Positions 1 through 8,768 of a stretch of 64,000 nt of DNA are shown here, piece by piece. The notes below the pieces were generated by a model. It did no database searches. It had not been told where the DNA came from and saw only the letters and a program-made list of their open reading frames with translations. The stretch spans positions 213,519 to 277,518 of the forward strand of contig CAYFOK010000003.1 of NCBI GenBank assembly GCA_964344685.1. The letters are read 5' to 3'. How positions within the stretch are numbered: the first letter of the stretch is position 1; each line of letters starts with the position of its first letter. Made by a program: the position numbers and the translations under genes. Source of the DNA: Scalindua sp964344685. GTDB taxonomy: Bacteria > Planctomycetota > Brocadiia > Brocadiales > Scalinduaceae.

Positions 1-1
1 C

Positions 2-790
2 AAGACCTGTTGTATGTATACAGCCAAGCACACAATGCTGTACAAACATAAAGTACATCATGGACATGCATACGTCTTCTATATTGACATCAGATGTGCA
101 GGAAAAGACTATGAAGAGTTCTCACAAAGGGCAATAGAAGAAGAAGGTGCCACATATCTCAGAGGACGTGTCTCAAGGATTTATAAAAAAGGCGATAAAC
201 TTGTTGTACTCGGTTCAGATACATTAACCGGTTCAGTGGTAGAGATTGAAGCGGACATGGTTGTAGTAGCGTCCGCAATGAAACCACAGGATGATGCGGA
301 GAAATTTGCGCAGAAGCTGAGTATTCAATACAACAAAGATAAGTTTTTCTCAGAGATACATCCAAAGCTGAAACCGGTAGAGAGCAGCAGTGCCGGAATT
401 TTCCTGGCAGGTGCATGTCAGGGACCTAAAGATATACCGGAAACTGTTGCACAGGCAGGCGCTGCGGCAAGTAAGGTACTTGCAATGCTCTCGTCTGATG
501 AGCTGGAACGAGAACCCGTTGTAGCCAAGGTAGACAGGCTGCCCCCACCGATATACTCAACATGTATCGGCTGCTTCTATTGCCAAAGGGTATGTCCGTA
601 CAGTGCTATTGAAGAGGAAGATATCAAGGCAAGAGACGGTAGTGTAATAAAGACTGTTGCAAAGGTCAATGTTGGTCTTTGCCAGGGGTGTGGTTTGTGC
701 GCAGCAACGTGTAGATCCAAGAGCGTTGAGCTGGCTGGATTTAACGACGAACAAGTTTACGCAGAAATTAATTCTGTAGAATTTAACTAA
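2..790 (+). CDS. hdrA: HdrA-like heterodisulfide reductase subunit A, C-terminal part (5' end outside window)
   Basis: The frame is open to the left edge and reads KTCCMYTAKH at the start, the conserved Cys-Cys-Met-Tyr-Thr/Ala-Lys segment inside HdrA, so the first ATG at 14 is internal. About 262 C-terminal residues are visible: the end of the FAD/thioredoxin-reductase-like domain, then two ferredoxin clusters, CIGCFYCQRVCP (about 563-600) and CQGCGLCAATC (about 680-712). HdrA carries the flavin that bifurcates electrons in cytoplasmic Hdr complexes. The next four genes are the Flx/MvhD partner set, so this is probably the HdrA of an NAD(H)-linked Hdr-Flx complex. hdrB and hdrC are not visible and may lie upstream. 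Family assignment is firm; the electron donor and acceptor are inferred. Confidence 0.93.
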   Translation, partial: KTCCMYTAKHTMLYKHKVHHGHAYVFYIDIRCAGKDYEEFSQRAIEEEGATYLRGRVSRIYKKGDKLVVLGSDTLTGSVVEIEADMVVVASAMKPQDDAEKFAQKLSIQYNKDKFFSEIHPKLKPVESSSAGIFLAGACQGPKDIPETVAQAGAAASKVLAMLSSDELEREPVVAKVDRLPPPIYSTCIGCFYCQRVCPYSAIEEEDIKARDGSVIKTVAKVNVGLCQGCGLCAATCRSKSVELAGFNDEQVYAEINSVEFN

Positions 791-871
791 AAAGTAAGTT
801 GATAAATCCCCTTTTTCACTTATTTTCAAGGCGTTAAAGGGGAATTTATTTAATCTGTTTTCCTAAGAATA

Positions 872-1351
872 ATGGCTGAAACTAAATTTGAACCCAAAAT
901 AATAGCTTTTCTCTGTAACTGGTGCACTTATGCAGGTGCAGACCTCGCAGGTACTGGAAGAAAAGAGTATCAGGCAAATGTACGCATTGTCAAACTCCCA
1001 TGCACCGGAGGAATTGATCCCCTGTTTTTGATTAAGGCATTTGAAAGGGGAGCGGACGGTATACTGGTATCAGGGTGCCATCCCGGAGACTGTCACTACA
1101 ATTCCGGTAATTATCATGCCAGGCGCAGATGGAATGTATTCCGTCCACTTCTTGAATTCTGTGGTATTAATCCGGAACGTATCCAGTTCTCATGGATTTC
1201 TGCTGCCGAAGGTGTTAAGTGGGTTGAAACAATAAATGGCGTAATTGATGCAGTAAGAAAATTAGGCCCATTTGAAGGATATCAGAAGCTTAATACAATC
1301 GGCCCTCAAGTATCGGGTGGGACTGCTGCAGCTTCCAGCGAAACAGGCTGA
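872..1351 (+). CDS. flxD: MvhD/FlxD-type [2Fe-2S] electron-transfer subunit
   Basis: This 159-aa soluble protein matches the methyl-viologen-reducing hydrogenase delta subunit family. Family-typical cysteines are in LCNWCTYAGAD (N-terminus), PCTGG and GCHPGDCHY, which hold a [2Fe-2S] cluster. In methanogens MvhD links the hydrogenase to HdrA; in flx-hdr clusters the same domain (FlxD) links the NAD(H) module to HdrA. No hydrogenase gene is visible here, and the downstream FlxA-like gene argues for the second arrangement. It follows hdrA by 81 nt and has no clear Shine-Dalgarno site. Confidence 0.9.
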   Translation: MAETKFEPKIIAFLCNWCTYAGADLAGTGRKEYQANVRIVKLPCTGGIDPLFLIKAFERGADGILVSGCHPGDCHYNSGNYHARRRWNVFRPLLEFCGINPERIQFSWISAAEGVKWVETINGVIDAVRKLGPFEGYQKLNTIGPQVSGGTAAASSETG

Positions 1352-1416
1352 AATTAATTTATAATCAATGTATTACAGGTTAGAAAACCTGCATTTATAA
1401 AACGGAGAATATCTGA

Positions 1417-2262
1417 ATGATTGAGGAGCTGAGAAAAAAAGCGGAGGAACTCCTGAAGAACGGTACTGTAAAAGTTGTCTTTGGGTACGGTGAGGGAAGT
1501 ACACCGGAGAGGACAAGGCCGGTATTTATTACCAAACCCGAAGATGTAAACAAATTAACGTGGAATAAGTACTGTGTCTATAATCTCACAACCTACCTCA
1601 AGAGGCAGGAAACCAGGAAGCTCGGAAAACCGGCAATAATAGTCAAGGGATGTGACGCAAGAACTATTATCGTTCTCTTAAAAGAGTGCCAGATAAAACG
1701 TGAAGACGTGTATGTCCTTGGTGTAACATGTGAAGGTGTAGGTGATCCTCTTGCAACTAAATGCAAGGCATGTGATGTTCATACCCCAAGGATATACGAT
1801 GACCTGGTAGGTGAGAAGATAGAAAATAAGGAGATCCCGTTTGAAGAGAGATACGCTGAACTGGATGAATATGAAAAGCTGGACGAAAAGGAAAAATGGG
1901 AATTCTGGCAGAAACAGTTTTCAAAATGCATCAAGTGCTATGCATGCAGCAACATCTGCCCTCTCTGCTTTTGTGACAGATGCATCGTTGAGAAAAACCA
2001 GCCTCAGTGGATAGACTCAAGCGCACATCCGCGTGGCAATCTCTCATGGAATGTCACAAGGGCATATCACCTGGCCGGCAGATGTATCAATTGTGAGGAG
2101 TGTCAGAGAGTTTGTCCTGTAGACATCCCTCTCAATCTTCTCAATAAGAAGCTTGCCAAGGAAGCAGAGAAGAATTTTAATTACAGACCGGGCTACAATA
2201 TAGACGATGAACTTGCAATGTCCACCTACAAGGAAGAAGATAGCCAGGACTTTTTCAAATAA
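1417..2262 (+). CDS. Iron-sulfur subunit of the Hdr-Flx complex (FrhB/FdhB-like N-terminus plus ferredoxin clusters)
   Basis: The protein has 281 aa. The N-terminal half (about residues 1-150) resembles coenzyme F420 hydrogenase/dehydrogenase beta-type proteins and has cysteines in VKGCDART, TCEGVG and CKACDVH. The second half has two cluster motifs: a Cys-rich stretch CIKCYACSNICPLCFCDRC near residue 175 and CINCEECQRVCP near residue 226. It probably passes electrons between the flavin subunit and HdrA/FlxD. In published flx clusters two adjacent Fe-S proteins (FlxB, FlxC) have this role; which name fits this one cannot be settled from sequence alone. A GGAG-type ribosome site precedes the ATG. 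Confidence 0.85.
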   Translation: MIEELRKKAEELLKNGTVKVVFGYGEGSTPERTRPVFITKPEDVNKLTWNKYCVYNLTTYLKRQETRKLGKPAIIVKGCDARTIIVLLKECQIKREDVYVLGVTCEGVGDPLATKCKACDVHTPRIYDDLVGEKIENKEIPFEERYAELDEYEKLDEKEKWEFWQKQFSKCIKCYACSNICPLCFCDRCIVEKNQPQWIDSSAHPRGNLSWNVTRAYHLAGRCINCEECQRVCPVDIPLNLLNKKLAKEAEKNFNYRPGYNIDDELAMSTYKEEDSQDFFK

Positions 2263-2306
2263 AGCAATTACCCTAAAAATTTAATCATATTTTTTCAATA
2301 TAGATC

Positions 2307-3320
2307 GTGGAAAAACTTTTAAACAAAAAAAATTTTGATTCATTTATAAAAAACCTGAAAGACAAAGGATATAAAACTGTTGCACCAAAAAAGGACGGTA
2401 ATCTTGTCATGCTGGATGAAATCCAGGATGCGAATGAGATTTCCCTAGACCATGTTATTACCAACAATTCCATAAAAGAATATTTTCTTCCAAAGACGGA
2501 AAAGATCCTCTCTTATACGATTGACAAAAATCAGGTTGAGATGCAAGAGCCTGAGGGGTTTGCAGTCAAGTCTGTTATCTTTGGATCAAGACCATGCGAC
2601 GCATTCAGCCTGCCTGTTATGGATAAGGTCTTTAACTGGGACTGCGTTGACAAATTCTGGGTAGAAAGAAGGGAAGCCGTTACCATAGTAACTATCTCGT
2701 GTGACAAGTGTGATAGTTACTGTTTCTGTACTTCTGTAGGTCTGGCCCCCGATGCAAAGCAAGGCAGTGATGTACTGCTTACCAGAATTTCCAATGATGA
2801 ATATTTAGTTGAAACCGTAACCGAAAAGGGTGAGAACCTTGTAAAGGAACTGGAATCTGTTTTTTCAGACCCGCCTTCAGGCTCACCGGACCGACAGGTT
2901 GCAACAGTAGAAAAGAAATTTGAAATTGACAAAGTAAAACCGTGGCTTGATGAAAATTTTGAACACGATGTATGGGACGAATTTTCTTACAAATGTATAG
3001 GCTGCGGAGCATGCACTTTTGTATGCCCTACGTGTCACTGCTTCGATATTGTTGACGAATGCACGATGACCAAAGGAGACAGGGTAAAAAACTGGGACGG
3101 ATGTCAGTTTAAAATGTTTACCATGCATACATCAGGACACAATCCAAGATCCACACAAGGTATGCGATGGAGACAGAGGATTATGCATAAGTTTAAATAC
3201 TATGTAGAGAAATTTGACAGCACTCTTTGTGTTGGCTGCGGAAGATGTTCACGGGTCTGCCCTGCAGACATGAATATTTCTGAAATGCTTGAAATAATTG
3301 AAACCGAAGCCGAGAAATAA
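2307..3320 (+). CDS. 4Fe-4S subunit, anaerobic sulfite reductase A-like (FlxB/FlxC type)
   Basis: The 337-aa protein starts with GTG at 2307. It resembles AsrA and the beta-type Fe-S subunits that pair with an AsrB/HydG-like flavin subunit. Two ferredoxin motifs are visible, CIGCGACTFVCPTCHC (about residue 231) and CVGCGRCSRVCPADM (about residue 310), plus a cysteine group CDKCDSYCFC near residue 132. It lies 10 nt upstream of the flavoprotein gene, which fits a physical pair that accepts electrons from NAD(P)H. A true dissimilatory sulfite reductase is unlikely because no siroheme subunit (AsrC) is present and the neighbours are Hdr/MvhD genes. Confidence 0.87.
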   Translation: MEKLLNKKNFDSFIKNLKDKGYKTVAPKKDGNLVMLDEIQDANEISLDHVITNNSIKEYFLPKTEKILSYTIDKNQVEMQEPEGFAVKSVIFGSRPCDAFSLPVMDKVFNWDCVDKFWVERREAVTIVTISCDKCDSYCFCTSVGLAPDAKQGSDVLLTRISNDEYLVETVTEKGENLVKELESVFSDPPSGSPDRQVATVEKKFEIDKVKPWLDENFEHDVWDEFSYKCIGCGACTFVCPTCHCFDIVDECTMTKGDRVKNWDGCQFKMFTMHTSGHNPRSTQGMRWRQRIMHKFKYYVEKFDSTLCVGCGRCSRVCPADMNISEMLEIIETEAEK

Positions 3321-3329
3321 GGAATTAAG

Positions 3330-4163
3330 ATGGACAATATATACAGACCATATCTTATGACAATCAGCGATATGACAGATGAAGCTCCTGGCGTAAGGAC
3401 ATTCCGGCTCAACTTCTCAAACGAAGAGGAAGGCAACAAATTCCAATTCCAGACGGGACAGTTCGGACTATATTCCGTGTTTGGTGCCGGCGAAAGTACA
3501 TTCTGCATTGCCTCATCACCGACAAGGGAAGACTACATTGAGTGTACCTTCAGAGAGGCAGGAAGAGTAACCAAAGCATTAAGAGAGCTGAACATTGGCG
3601 ATACCATAGGGTTCAGGGGACCATACGGAAACGTATTTCCCATAGAAAAATGGGAAGGCAAAAACCTGGTGTTTATTGCAGGCGGTATTGCGCTACCCCC
3701 ATTAAGATCAGTAATCTGGAATTGCCTTGACCTACGTGATAAATATAAAAATGTCACCATCATATATGGAGCTAAAACAGTAGATGATCTGGTGTATAAG
3801 CACGAACTTAAGGAGTGGGATGCGAGGGATGATGTTAACCTGGTGACTACAGTTGACCCAGGTGGAGAAACACCAGAGTGGACAGGAAAAGTCGGATTTG
3901 TTCCAACCGTTGTGGAAGAAACTGCACCGGACAGTAATGATACAATTGCTATCGTGTGCGGCCCCCCCATTATGATTAAGTTTACGTTACCTGTACTGGA
4001 GAAACTCGGTTTCAAACATGACAAAGTTTACACCACCCTTGAGAACAGGATGAAATGCGGTCTTGGGAAATGCGGTAGATGTAATATTGGCTGCACTTAT
4101 GTTTGTAAAGAAGGACCAGTATTTACTGCTGAAGAAATAAGCAAGATGCCAGATGAATTCTGA
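3330..4163 (+). CDS. flxA: NAD(P)H:acceptor flavoprotein subunit, FlxA/AsrB-like
   Basis: This is a 277-aa ferredoxin-reductase-type protein: FAD-binding barrel first (about 1-100), then a nucleotide-binding domain with FIAGGIALPPLR and CGPPIM, then a C-terminal [2Fe-2S] motif with cysteines in MKCGLGKCGRCN and YVCKEGPVF. This is the layout of dihydroorotate-dehydrogenase electron-transfer, AsrB and FlxA subunits. With the Fe-S partner just upstream it would exchange electrons between NAD(P)H and the HdrA flavin. A good AAGGA site precedes the ATG. The 3' end overlaps mobB by 11 nt, so the two are probably cotranscribed. Confidence 0.88.
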   Translation: MDNIYRPYLMTISDMTDEAPGVRTFRLNFSNEEEGNKFQFQTGQFGLYSVFGAGESTFCIASSPTREDYIECTFREAGRVTKALRELNIGDTIGFRGPYGNVFPIEKWEGKNLVFIAGGIALPPLRSVIWNCLDLRDKYKNVTIIYGAKTVDDLVYKHELKEWDARDDVNLVTTVDPGGETPEWTGKVGFVPTVVEETAPDSNDTIAIVCGPPIMIKFTLPVLEKLGFKHDKVYTTLENRMKCGLGKCGRCNIGCTYVCKEGPVFTAEEISKMPDEF

Positions 4164-4647
4164 TGACGTAACAATCATATCTATTGCAGGGATAAAGAAT
4201 GCAGGCAAGACAACCCTGATCAAGGATCTCATACCAAAATTAAAAGAGCAGGGATACAGAGTAGGAACCCTCAAGTACAACATCAGAAAATTTGATATTG
4301 ACCACGAAGGTAAGGATACATACAAGTACTCTAAATCCGGTGCTGATTCTATCGCTATTTCTTCTCAAAATGAGTTTGTCGTCATGAAGAGGACAGCAAA
4401 CCCGCTTACACTACAAGAAATTATCGAAACATACCTTAATGATGTAAATGTTGTATTGGTTGAAGGGTATAGAGAAGACGATTATCCAAGGATCAGATTG
4501 ATAGATCCACAGAATACAGAAACCGTTAAGACAGGTTCACAAAACGAGTTATTGCTTGTAAAGGAGAACTGGGAAAACAGGTGCTTTTCTAATGAAGACG
4601 TAAACAGGGCCATGGGTTTTATAGAAAAATACTTGAAAATTACCTGA
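4153..4647 (+). CDS. mobB: Molybdopterin-guanine dinucleotide biosynthesis adapter MobB
   Basis: The 164-aa P-loop GTPase-like protein has Walker A GIKNAGKTTL near the N-terminus, the MobB segment LKYNIRKFDIDHEGKDTYKY and VEGYREDDYPRI. MobB assists MobA in making the guanine dinucleotide form of molybdenum/tungsten cofactor. It overlaps the end of flxA by 11 nt. A cofactor gene at the end of an Hdr-Flx operon suggests that a Mo/W enzyme, such as a formate dehydrogenase, works with this complex. None is visible here, so that link is inference. Confidence 0.92.
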   Translation: MNSDDVTIISIAGIKNAGKTTLIKDLIPKLKEQGYRVGTLKYNIRKFDIDHEGKDTYKYSKSGADSIAISSQNEFVVMKRTANPLTLQEIIETYLNDVNVVLVEGYREDDYPRIRLIDPQNTETVKTGSQNELLLVKENWENRCFSNEDVNRAMGFIEKYLKIT

Positions 4648-4755
4648 GAATACTATATAGACAACACTTTTACAATCATATCAGATGCAGTATTTAGTAA
4701 ATTGTCGGAAAATCCGGGTTTATTATTTTCTTTTTATTAAAATGGAGGTAGTAAA

Positions 4756-5073
4756 ATGAGTGCCGTATTAGAAACATACTTTCAACATGTTGTGGTAGAT
4801 AAGCTCAACGAAACACTTTCCAAGCAGTTTGAAGACATGAAAAATGACCTTCATGTACTGAAGAAACTTCAGTCTGATTATACCAACTTACGCATTGAAC
4901 TGGAGACCCTGAAAAAGCGTGTTTCGGACTCTGGCAATGAAATCAAAGAGTTATTGTCAAAGAACGGCAAGAAGGCTGCGGCAGCAAAGAAACCCGCACC
5001 GGCTAAGAAAGTAGCAGAAAAAAAACCTGTGGCAAAAAAGCTGGCAGTCAAAAAGAAAACAACAAAAAAATAA
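4756..5073 (+). CDS. Small coiled-coil protein with histone H1-like Lys/Ala/Pro tail
   Basis: The protein has 105 aa. Residues 1-70 are helical and heptad-like (for example LNETLSKQFEDMKNDLHVL) and end in a predicted coiled coil. The last about 35 residues are almost only K, A, P and V, as in bacterial histone H1-like tails and in the tails of some phasin-like proteins. There is no membrane segment. A strong GGAGG site lies 8 nt before the ATG, unusual among its neighbours, and suggests high expression. It stands alone between mobB and a long spacer. A nucleoid- or polyanion-binding role is inference from composition only. Confidence 0.75.
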   Translation: MSAVLETYFQHVVVDKLNETLSKQFEDMKNDLHVLKKLQSDYTNLRIELETLKKRVSDSGNEIKELLSKNGKKAAAAKKPAPAKKVAEKKPVAKKLAVKKKTTKK

Positions 5074-5870
5074 GTTTCTTATATATTCCTTCTAACGAAA
5101 CTGTAAAGAATAATATTTCTTTCTTTTAGTTAAATATACGCTTTTGCCACGAAGGCACTAAGACAAACTAAAAAAGGTTCCATCTTAGGAAAACAGGAAC
5201 TCAGTAAAAAAGCTTTGATTCCCGTTAACTTTAGTCACTTGGTTTTTGAGTCTTTATCCAAATCAATATGTGTAATGTCCTTGTCACCTTTTGTACGGGG
5301 AAATCTGTGGATAAATGCTTCTTGCTTCTCTTTGCGACTTCGCGGTGAATATTTATTTATTTGAAATCTGGATTTCATTGAATTTTGAGCTTTGACATTT
5401 AAAACTTTGTTCATCAGCCTTCAATATTCAATTCTTTGATCTCCTCCCCTCCGATTACGAATATCGAAGAAGAACTCCATATTCCACACCCTTGATAAAC
5501 AATCGTCACAAATAAGAAACTTGGTAGCTTCTTGTCCTCGGCACCTTCTGTACGGGAAGTAGCTGCTTTAAAATCACTTATACATCAAAACAAACTCATT
5601 AAATCCCCATAGTTTTTACACTGGTTTTATTTAGCCTGATTTTATAGTATACTGTTTTGAGGATTTACAATCTTTCTCTAAGGGTTCGAGAAAAAATAAC
5701 TTTACAATCTATTGCGCTCAGTTTCATGTCAGATTTGGTCGATCTGATTGAGTCGGACCGGAAGCCCAGCCTTAGCTGCGTTGAGGATTCGGCGAATGAA
5801 GAGCGGACAAAGATGGCCTGAAAATGAGATGCAAGAATGTGAAGTTATTTTGTCTCTACCCTTAATACCT
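5074..5870. other. Gene-free spacer with degenerate repeats
   Basis: No convincing gene in about 800 nt. It holds words of the intergenic repeat families seen elsewhere here: a CACGAAGGCACTAAG block near 5138 (compare 62550-62580) and a stretch near 5370-5400 (TTTTGAGCTTTGACATTT) shared with about 43240 and, inverted, with about 59670. A near-duplicated motif, CACCTTYTGTACGGGRAA, occurs at about 5286-5303 and 5542-5558. The last 120 nt keep the ubiD reading frame open upstream of its likely start but look like repeat-derived sequence. Confidence 0.6.
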
Positions 5871-7637
5871 ATGAAAATATATTCTCTACAGGATTTTATC
5901 AGGTATCTTGACGCAAACGGCGAACTTGTACGTATCAAAACCGAAGTGGATGCCAGGCTGGAAGTTACCGAAATTTCCATCAGGGCTTTACTTCAGGGAA
6001 TGCCTGCCCTGCTTTTCGAAAACGTAAAAGGTGCTAAATTCCCACTGGCAATGAACGTACTTGCCAGCGACAAGCGCATTGAATTGGCACTGGGTAAACA
6101 TCCGGACCGGCTTGGTGAGGAGTTGATTACGTTTATGGAGGAGGCTATGCCTCCAAATCCTAAGGTGTTTTTCAAACATCCGGGAACAACCAGACGAATT
6201 ATCAGTACACTCCCAAGGATGACATACCGCCCTACCTCTCAGGAAATAGTCAGCCAGCCTAACCTGGATGAACTCCCGGTCATAACCAGCTGGCCTGATG
6301 ACGGCGGGCCTTTCATCACTCTGCCCCAGGTTTTTACTTACGACCCGCATGACGGGAAACGAAACCTGGGAATGTACCGCATGCAGGTATTTGACAACCG
6401 GACAACAGGTATGCACTGGCAGATACAGAAAGGTGGTGGGTTTCATTTTTATCAGGCAAAAAAAATAGGAATGGAATTTAATATCGCAGTAGCATTGGGA
6501 ACCGATCCCGCCCTGCTGCTGGCAACAGTCGCCGCACTACCGGAAGGCATAGACGAAGTCATGTTCAGCGGTTTCCTCCGAGGCAGGAGGACAAGGATGG
6601 TGAAAGGCAAGAGTGTTCCTATCAAGGTGCCCGCAGACGCGGAGTTTATCCTTGAAGGAACTGTTCATCCCACGGAGCTGCGCATGGAGGGTCCGTTTGG
6701 TGATCATTTCGGGCACTATTCCCACGCTTCTAAATTTCCTGTCTTTCACATAAGCAAAGTTACCCATAGAAAGAACCCTATCTATCCGGCAACAGTAGTT
6801 GGCCGCCCCCCTATGGAAGACAAATACCTGGGAAATGCAACCCAACAGGTTCTCGGTCCGCTCATTCGACTGATCCATCCGGAAATAAAAGATCTCTGGG
6901 CCTATTATGAAGCCGGGTTCCACAACCTGCTGGTGGTTTCAGTAGAAGAGCGTTACCAGAAAGAGGCGATGAAAACTGCTATTTCCATTATGGGTGAAGG
7001 TCAGCTCTCGTTAACAAAGTGTGTGGTAACGGTCTCGGAAGATGTCAATCCGCGGGATTTCGATGCAGTCCTGAAGGCAATCCGTGAAAACTTTGACCCC
7101 ACATACGATTTCATCATGATCCCGAAAGTCCCGCTGGATACCCTTGATTTCACCAGTTATAAGATGAACCTCGGAAGCAAGATGATAATGGATGCAACAA
7201 AAACAGGTAACGTAGACAAAATAAAGGTTCCTACAAAGTCTAAAATAAGACAACTGGCACAGGCCATAGATAGTAGAGTGCTGGATTCTGAACTTCTGGG
7301 TGAGACACTGCTGGTAGTAACTGTTAAGAACAACGGAAGGGCTGTTGTTAAGAAATTAATAAAATCCGGAGAACTTGTCGGTCCAAAGATTATTGCGGCT
7401 GTGAGCCCTGATGTTGATATTCGCGACCAGGAGCAAGCCATCTGGGGAATCTTTACAAGATTTGACGCGGAACGTGATATTATGTTTACCGAGGAGAAGC
7501 TGGTTGGAATAAGTCCACTGTTCAAAGGCAAGATGGGTATTGACGCTACATGGAAGAAAGGATATCCCGCACCTCTGGTAATGACAGATGAAATAATCAA
7601 AAAAGTAGATGAACGTTGGGACAGCTACTGGAAATAA
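5871..7637 (+). CDS. ubiD: UbiD-family prenylated-FMN-dependent decarboxylase
   Basis: The protein has 588 aa counted from ATG 5871 (MKIYSLQDFIRYL), the family's usual N-terminus. The open frame begins at a TTG at 5748, but the extra 41 residues look non-native. Family landmarks in order are GGPFITLPQVFTYDP, RMQVFDNRTTGMHWQ, the cofactor/catalytic region EGPFGDHFGHYS and VVGRPPMEDKYLG. UbiD enzymes reversibly (de)carboxylate aromatic or unsaturated acids with a cofactor made by UbiX. No ubiX is visible. Candidates are ubiquinone/menaquinone-type decarboxylation or aromatic acid metabolism; the substrate cannot be read from sequence. Confidence 0.92.
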   Translation: MKIYSLQDFIRYLDANGELVRIKTEVDARLEVTEISIRALLQGMPALLFENVKGAKFPLAMNVLASDKRIELALGKHPDRLGEELITFMEEAMPPNPKVFFKHPGTTRRIISTLPRMTYRPTSQEIVSQPNLDELPVITSWPDDGGPFITLPQVFTYDPHDGKRNLGMYRMQVFDNRTTGMHWQIQKGGGFHFYQAKKIGMEFNIAVALGTDPALLLATVAALPEGIDEVMFSGFLRGRRTRMVKGKSVPIKVPADAEFILEGTVHPTELRMEGPFGDHFGHYSHASKFPVFHISKVTHRKNPIYPATVVGRPPMEDKYLGNATQQVLGPLIRLIHPEIKDLWAYYEAGFHNLLVVSVEERYQKEAMKTAISIMGEGQLSLTKCVVTVSEDVNPRDFDAVLKAIRENFDPTYDFIMIPKVPLDTLDFTSYKMNLGSKMIMDATKTGNVDKIKVPTKSKIRQLAQAIDSRVLDSELLGETLLVVTVKNNGRAVVKKLIKSGELVGPKIIAAVSPDVDIRDQEQAIWGIFTRFDAERDIMFTEEKLVGISPLFKGKMGIDATWKKGYPAPLVMTDEIIKKVDERWDSYWK

Positions 7638-7955
7638 GCTTCTTTGCTTTCACTACAACACCCATCCTTCGACTCCCCGTCTGAATAACGAAGCGGGCAG
7701 GCGCTCAGGATGACACAACGTCGAACGCTCACCTGTCCGCCAGTCTGTTAGGCAGAGAACTACTTCACACTGAGCGAAGTCGACGTGTTATCAACATTGA
7801 AATTTCTTATATGATCAATTAAGATAAAGAAGTCGCTACCGGCTTGCTTTATAGAAATTTCACTTGAAAATTACTTAAAAGTGATTTAAACCATGACTAT
7901 GGATACTGGAAATACACAGACCAGTATATTTAACTGTTAGGGTAATAATAAATTA
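7638..7955. other. Spacer with a CTTCGACTC-type degenerate repeat
   Basis: About 318 nt without a gene. Positions about 7668-7790 contain CCTTCGACTCCCCG, GCTCAGGATGACACAACG and ACTGAGCGAAGTCGACG, a composition like interspersed repeats found in many environmental genomes. It shares the CTTCGACTCCC word with the hairpin at 47169-47207. The last 100 nt are AT-rich and may hold the promoter of the next gene. Confidence 0.45.
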
Positions 7956-8549
7956 ATGAACGAAGAAAAGTTAGACTATGATTCAGGAGAGATTGAGTTA
8001 CCGAAAAACGGAGATATGCTCATTAAGCAAGGTGGTTTTCTCTTATATGCAAAATCTGACTGGTGTGCCAGGGCTTGGGGATTTAAAAAAGCAGCGGATA
8101 TCCTGACTAATCATTTTCAGAAGACTTTATGTGGTGGAGATTTGGTTATCTATCCAATTGTCTACCTTTATAGACATCATATTGAGCTGGGCTTGAAAGA
8201 CATCATAATCAGAAGCAACAATTTACTCGATAATCCAATCGTGTTAGAATTCGATCATTCTCTTAATAATCTCTGGAATTATTGTCAATTAATCTTACCA
8301 CAGATTGGAATACCGACAGATACTCCTGAAGCAAAGCCATTTGAAAATTGTTTAAGGCAGTTGGATCAAGTGGACTCTCATGCAAATGCTTTTCGATACC
8401 CAGCCACGAAGAAGGGACAATCGACACTTCCCACTTTGGATTCTGTGGATATAGATAATTTGAGAGAAGTAATAGCTCGAATGCTCTTTTTTATAGAGAT
8501 TACGACCGATATTCTTGCGGAAAAACTGGGAGATACATGGGAAGCATAG
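7956..8549 (+). CDS. Hypothetical protein, HEPN-like helical features
   Basis: A 197-aa soluble, helix-rich protein that I do not recognise as a named family. The block LYRHHIELGLKDII, then HSLNNLWNY, resembles the Arg-(x)-His helix and following region of HEPN-type proteins, some of which are RNases of toxin or defence systems. That resemblance is weak and not proof of activity. FRYPATKKG near residue 145 is another recognisable block. The end overlaps the next gene by 13 nt. No antitoxin-like partner is evident. Confidence 0.7.
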   Translation: MNEEKLDYDSGEIELPKNGDMLIKQGGFLLYAKSDWCARAWGFKKAADILTNHFQKTLCGGDLVIYPIVYLYRHHIELGLKDIIIRSNNLLDNPIVLEFDHSLNNLWNYCQLILPQIGIPTDTPEAKPFENCLRQLDQVDSHANAFRYPATKKGQSTLPTLDSVDIDNLREVIARMLFFIEITTDILAEKLGDTWEA

Positions 8550-8755
8550 GAACAAAAAATATTACCGTAGAAATAACGGGAATGTCCTGTCCTTCCTGTG
8601 CGGAAAGTGTAAAGATCGCCCTGAATAATATGGAAGGCGCAAACAAGTCAGTAGTTGATTTTGAGACTAGAAAGGCAACAGTTACGGGCAGTGTTTCTCG
8701 TGATGATATCTACAAGGTCATAGAAGGGTTGGGCTACGGTGTTGTCAAGGAATGA
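8537..8755 (+). CDS. Stand-alone heavy-metal-associated (HMA) domain protein, CopZ-like
   Basis: This 72-aa ferredoxin-like HMA domain has the copper-binding motif GMSCPSCAES. It starts inside the 3' end of the upstream gene, with GGGAG just before the ATG, so translation may be coupled. It is very similar to the N-terminal HMA domain of the CopA-like ATPase encoded 225 nt downstream (shared blocks KNITVEITGMSC and KATVTGSV). It is probably a copper chaperone feeding that pump, produced by duplication of the pump's own domain. Confidence 0.88.
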   Translation: MGSIGTKNITVEITGMSCPSCAESVKIALNNMEGANKSVVDFETRKATVTGSVSRDDIYKVIEGLGYGVVKE

Positions 8756-8768
8756 TTCCGATACCGGT

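Noticed and set aside
1417..4163. Dissimilatory sulfite reductase (asrABC) operon
   Set aside because: AsrA- and AsrB-like subunits are present, but no siroheme AsrC; the neighbours are hdrA and mvhD, so Hdr-Flx fits better.
5748..5870. N-terminal extension of UbiD from a TTG
   Set aside because: The 41 residues are not UbiD-like and resemble repeat-derived sequence; ATG 5871 starts at the conserved MKIYSLQDF.
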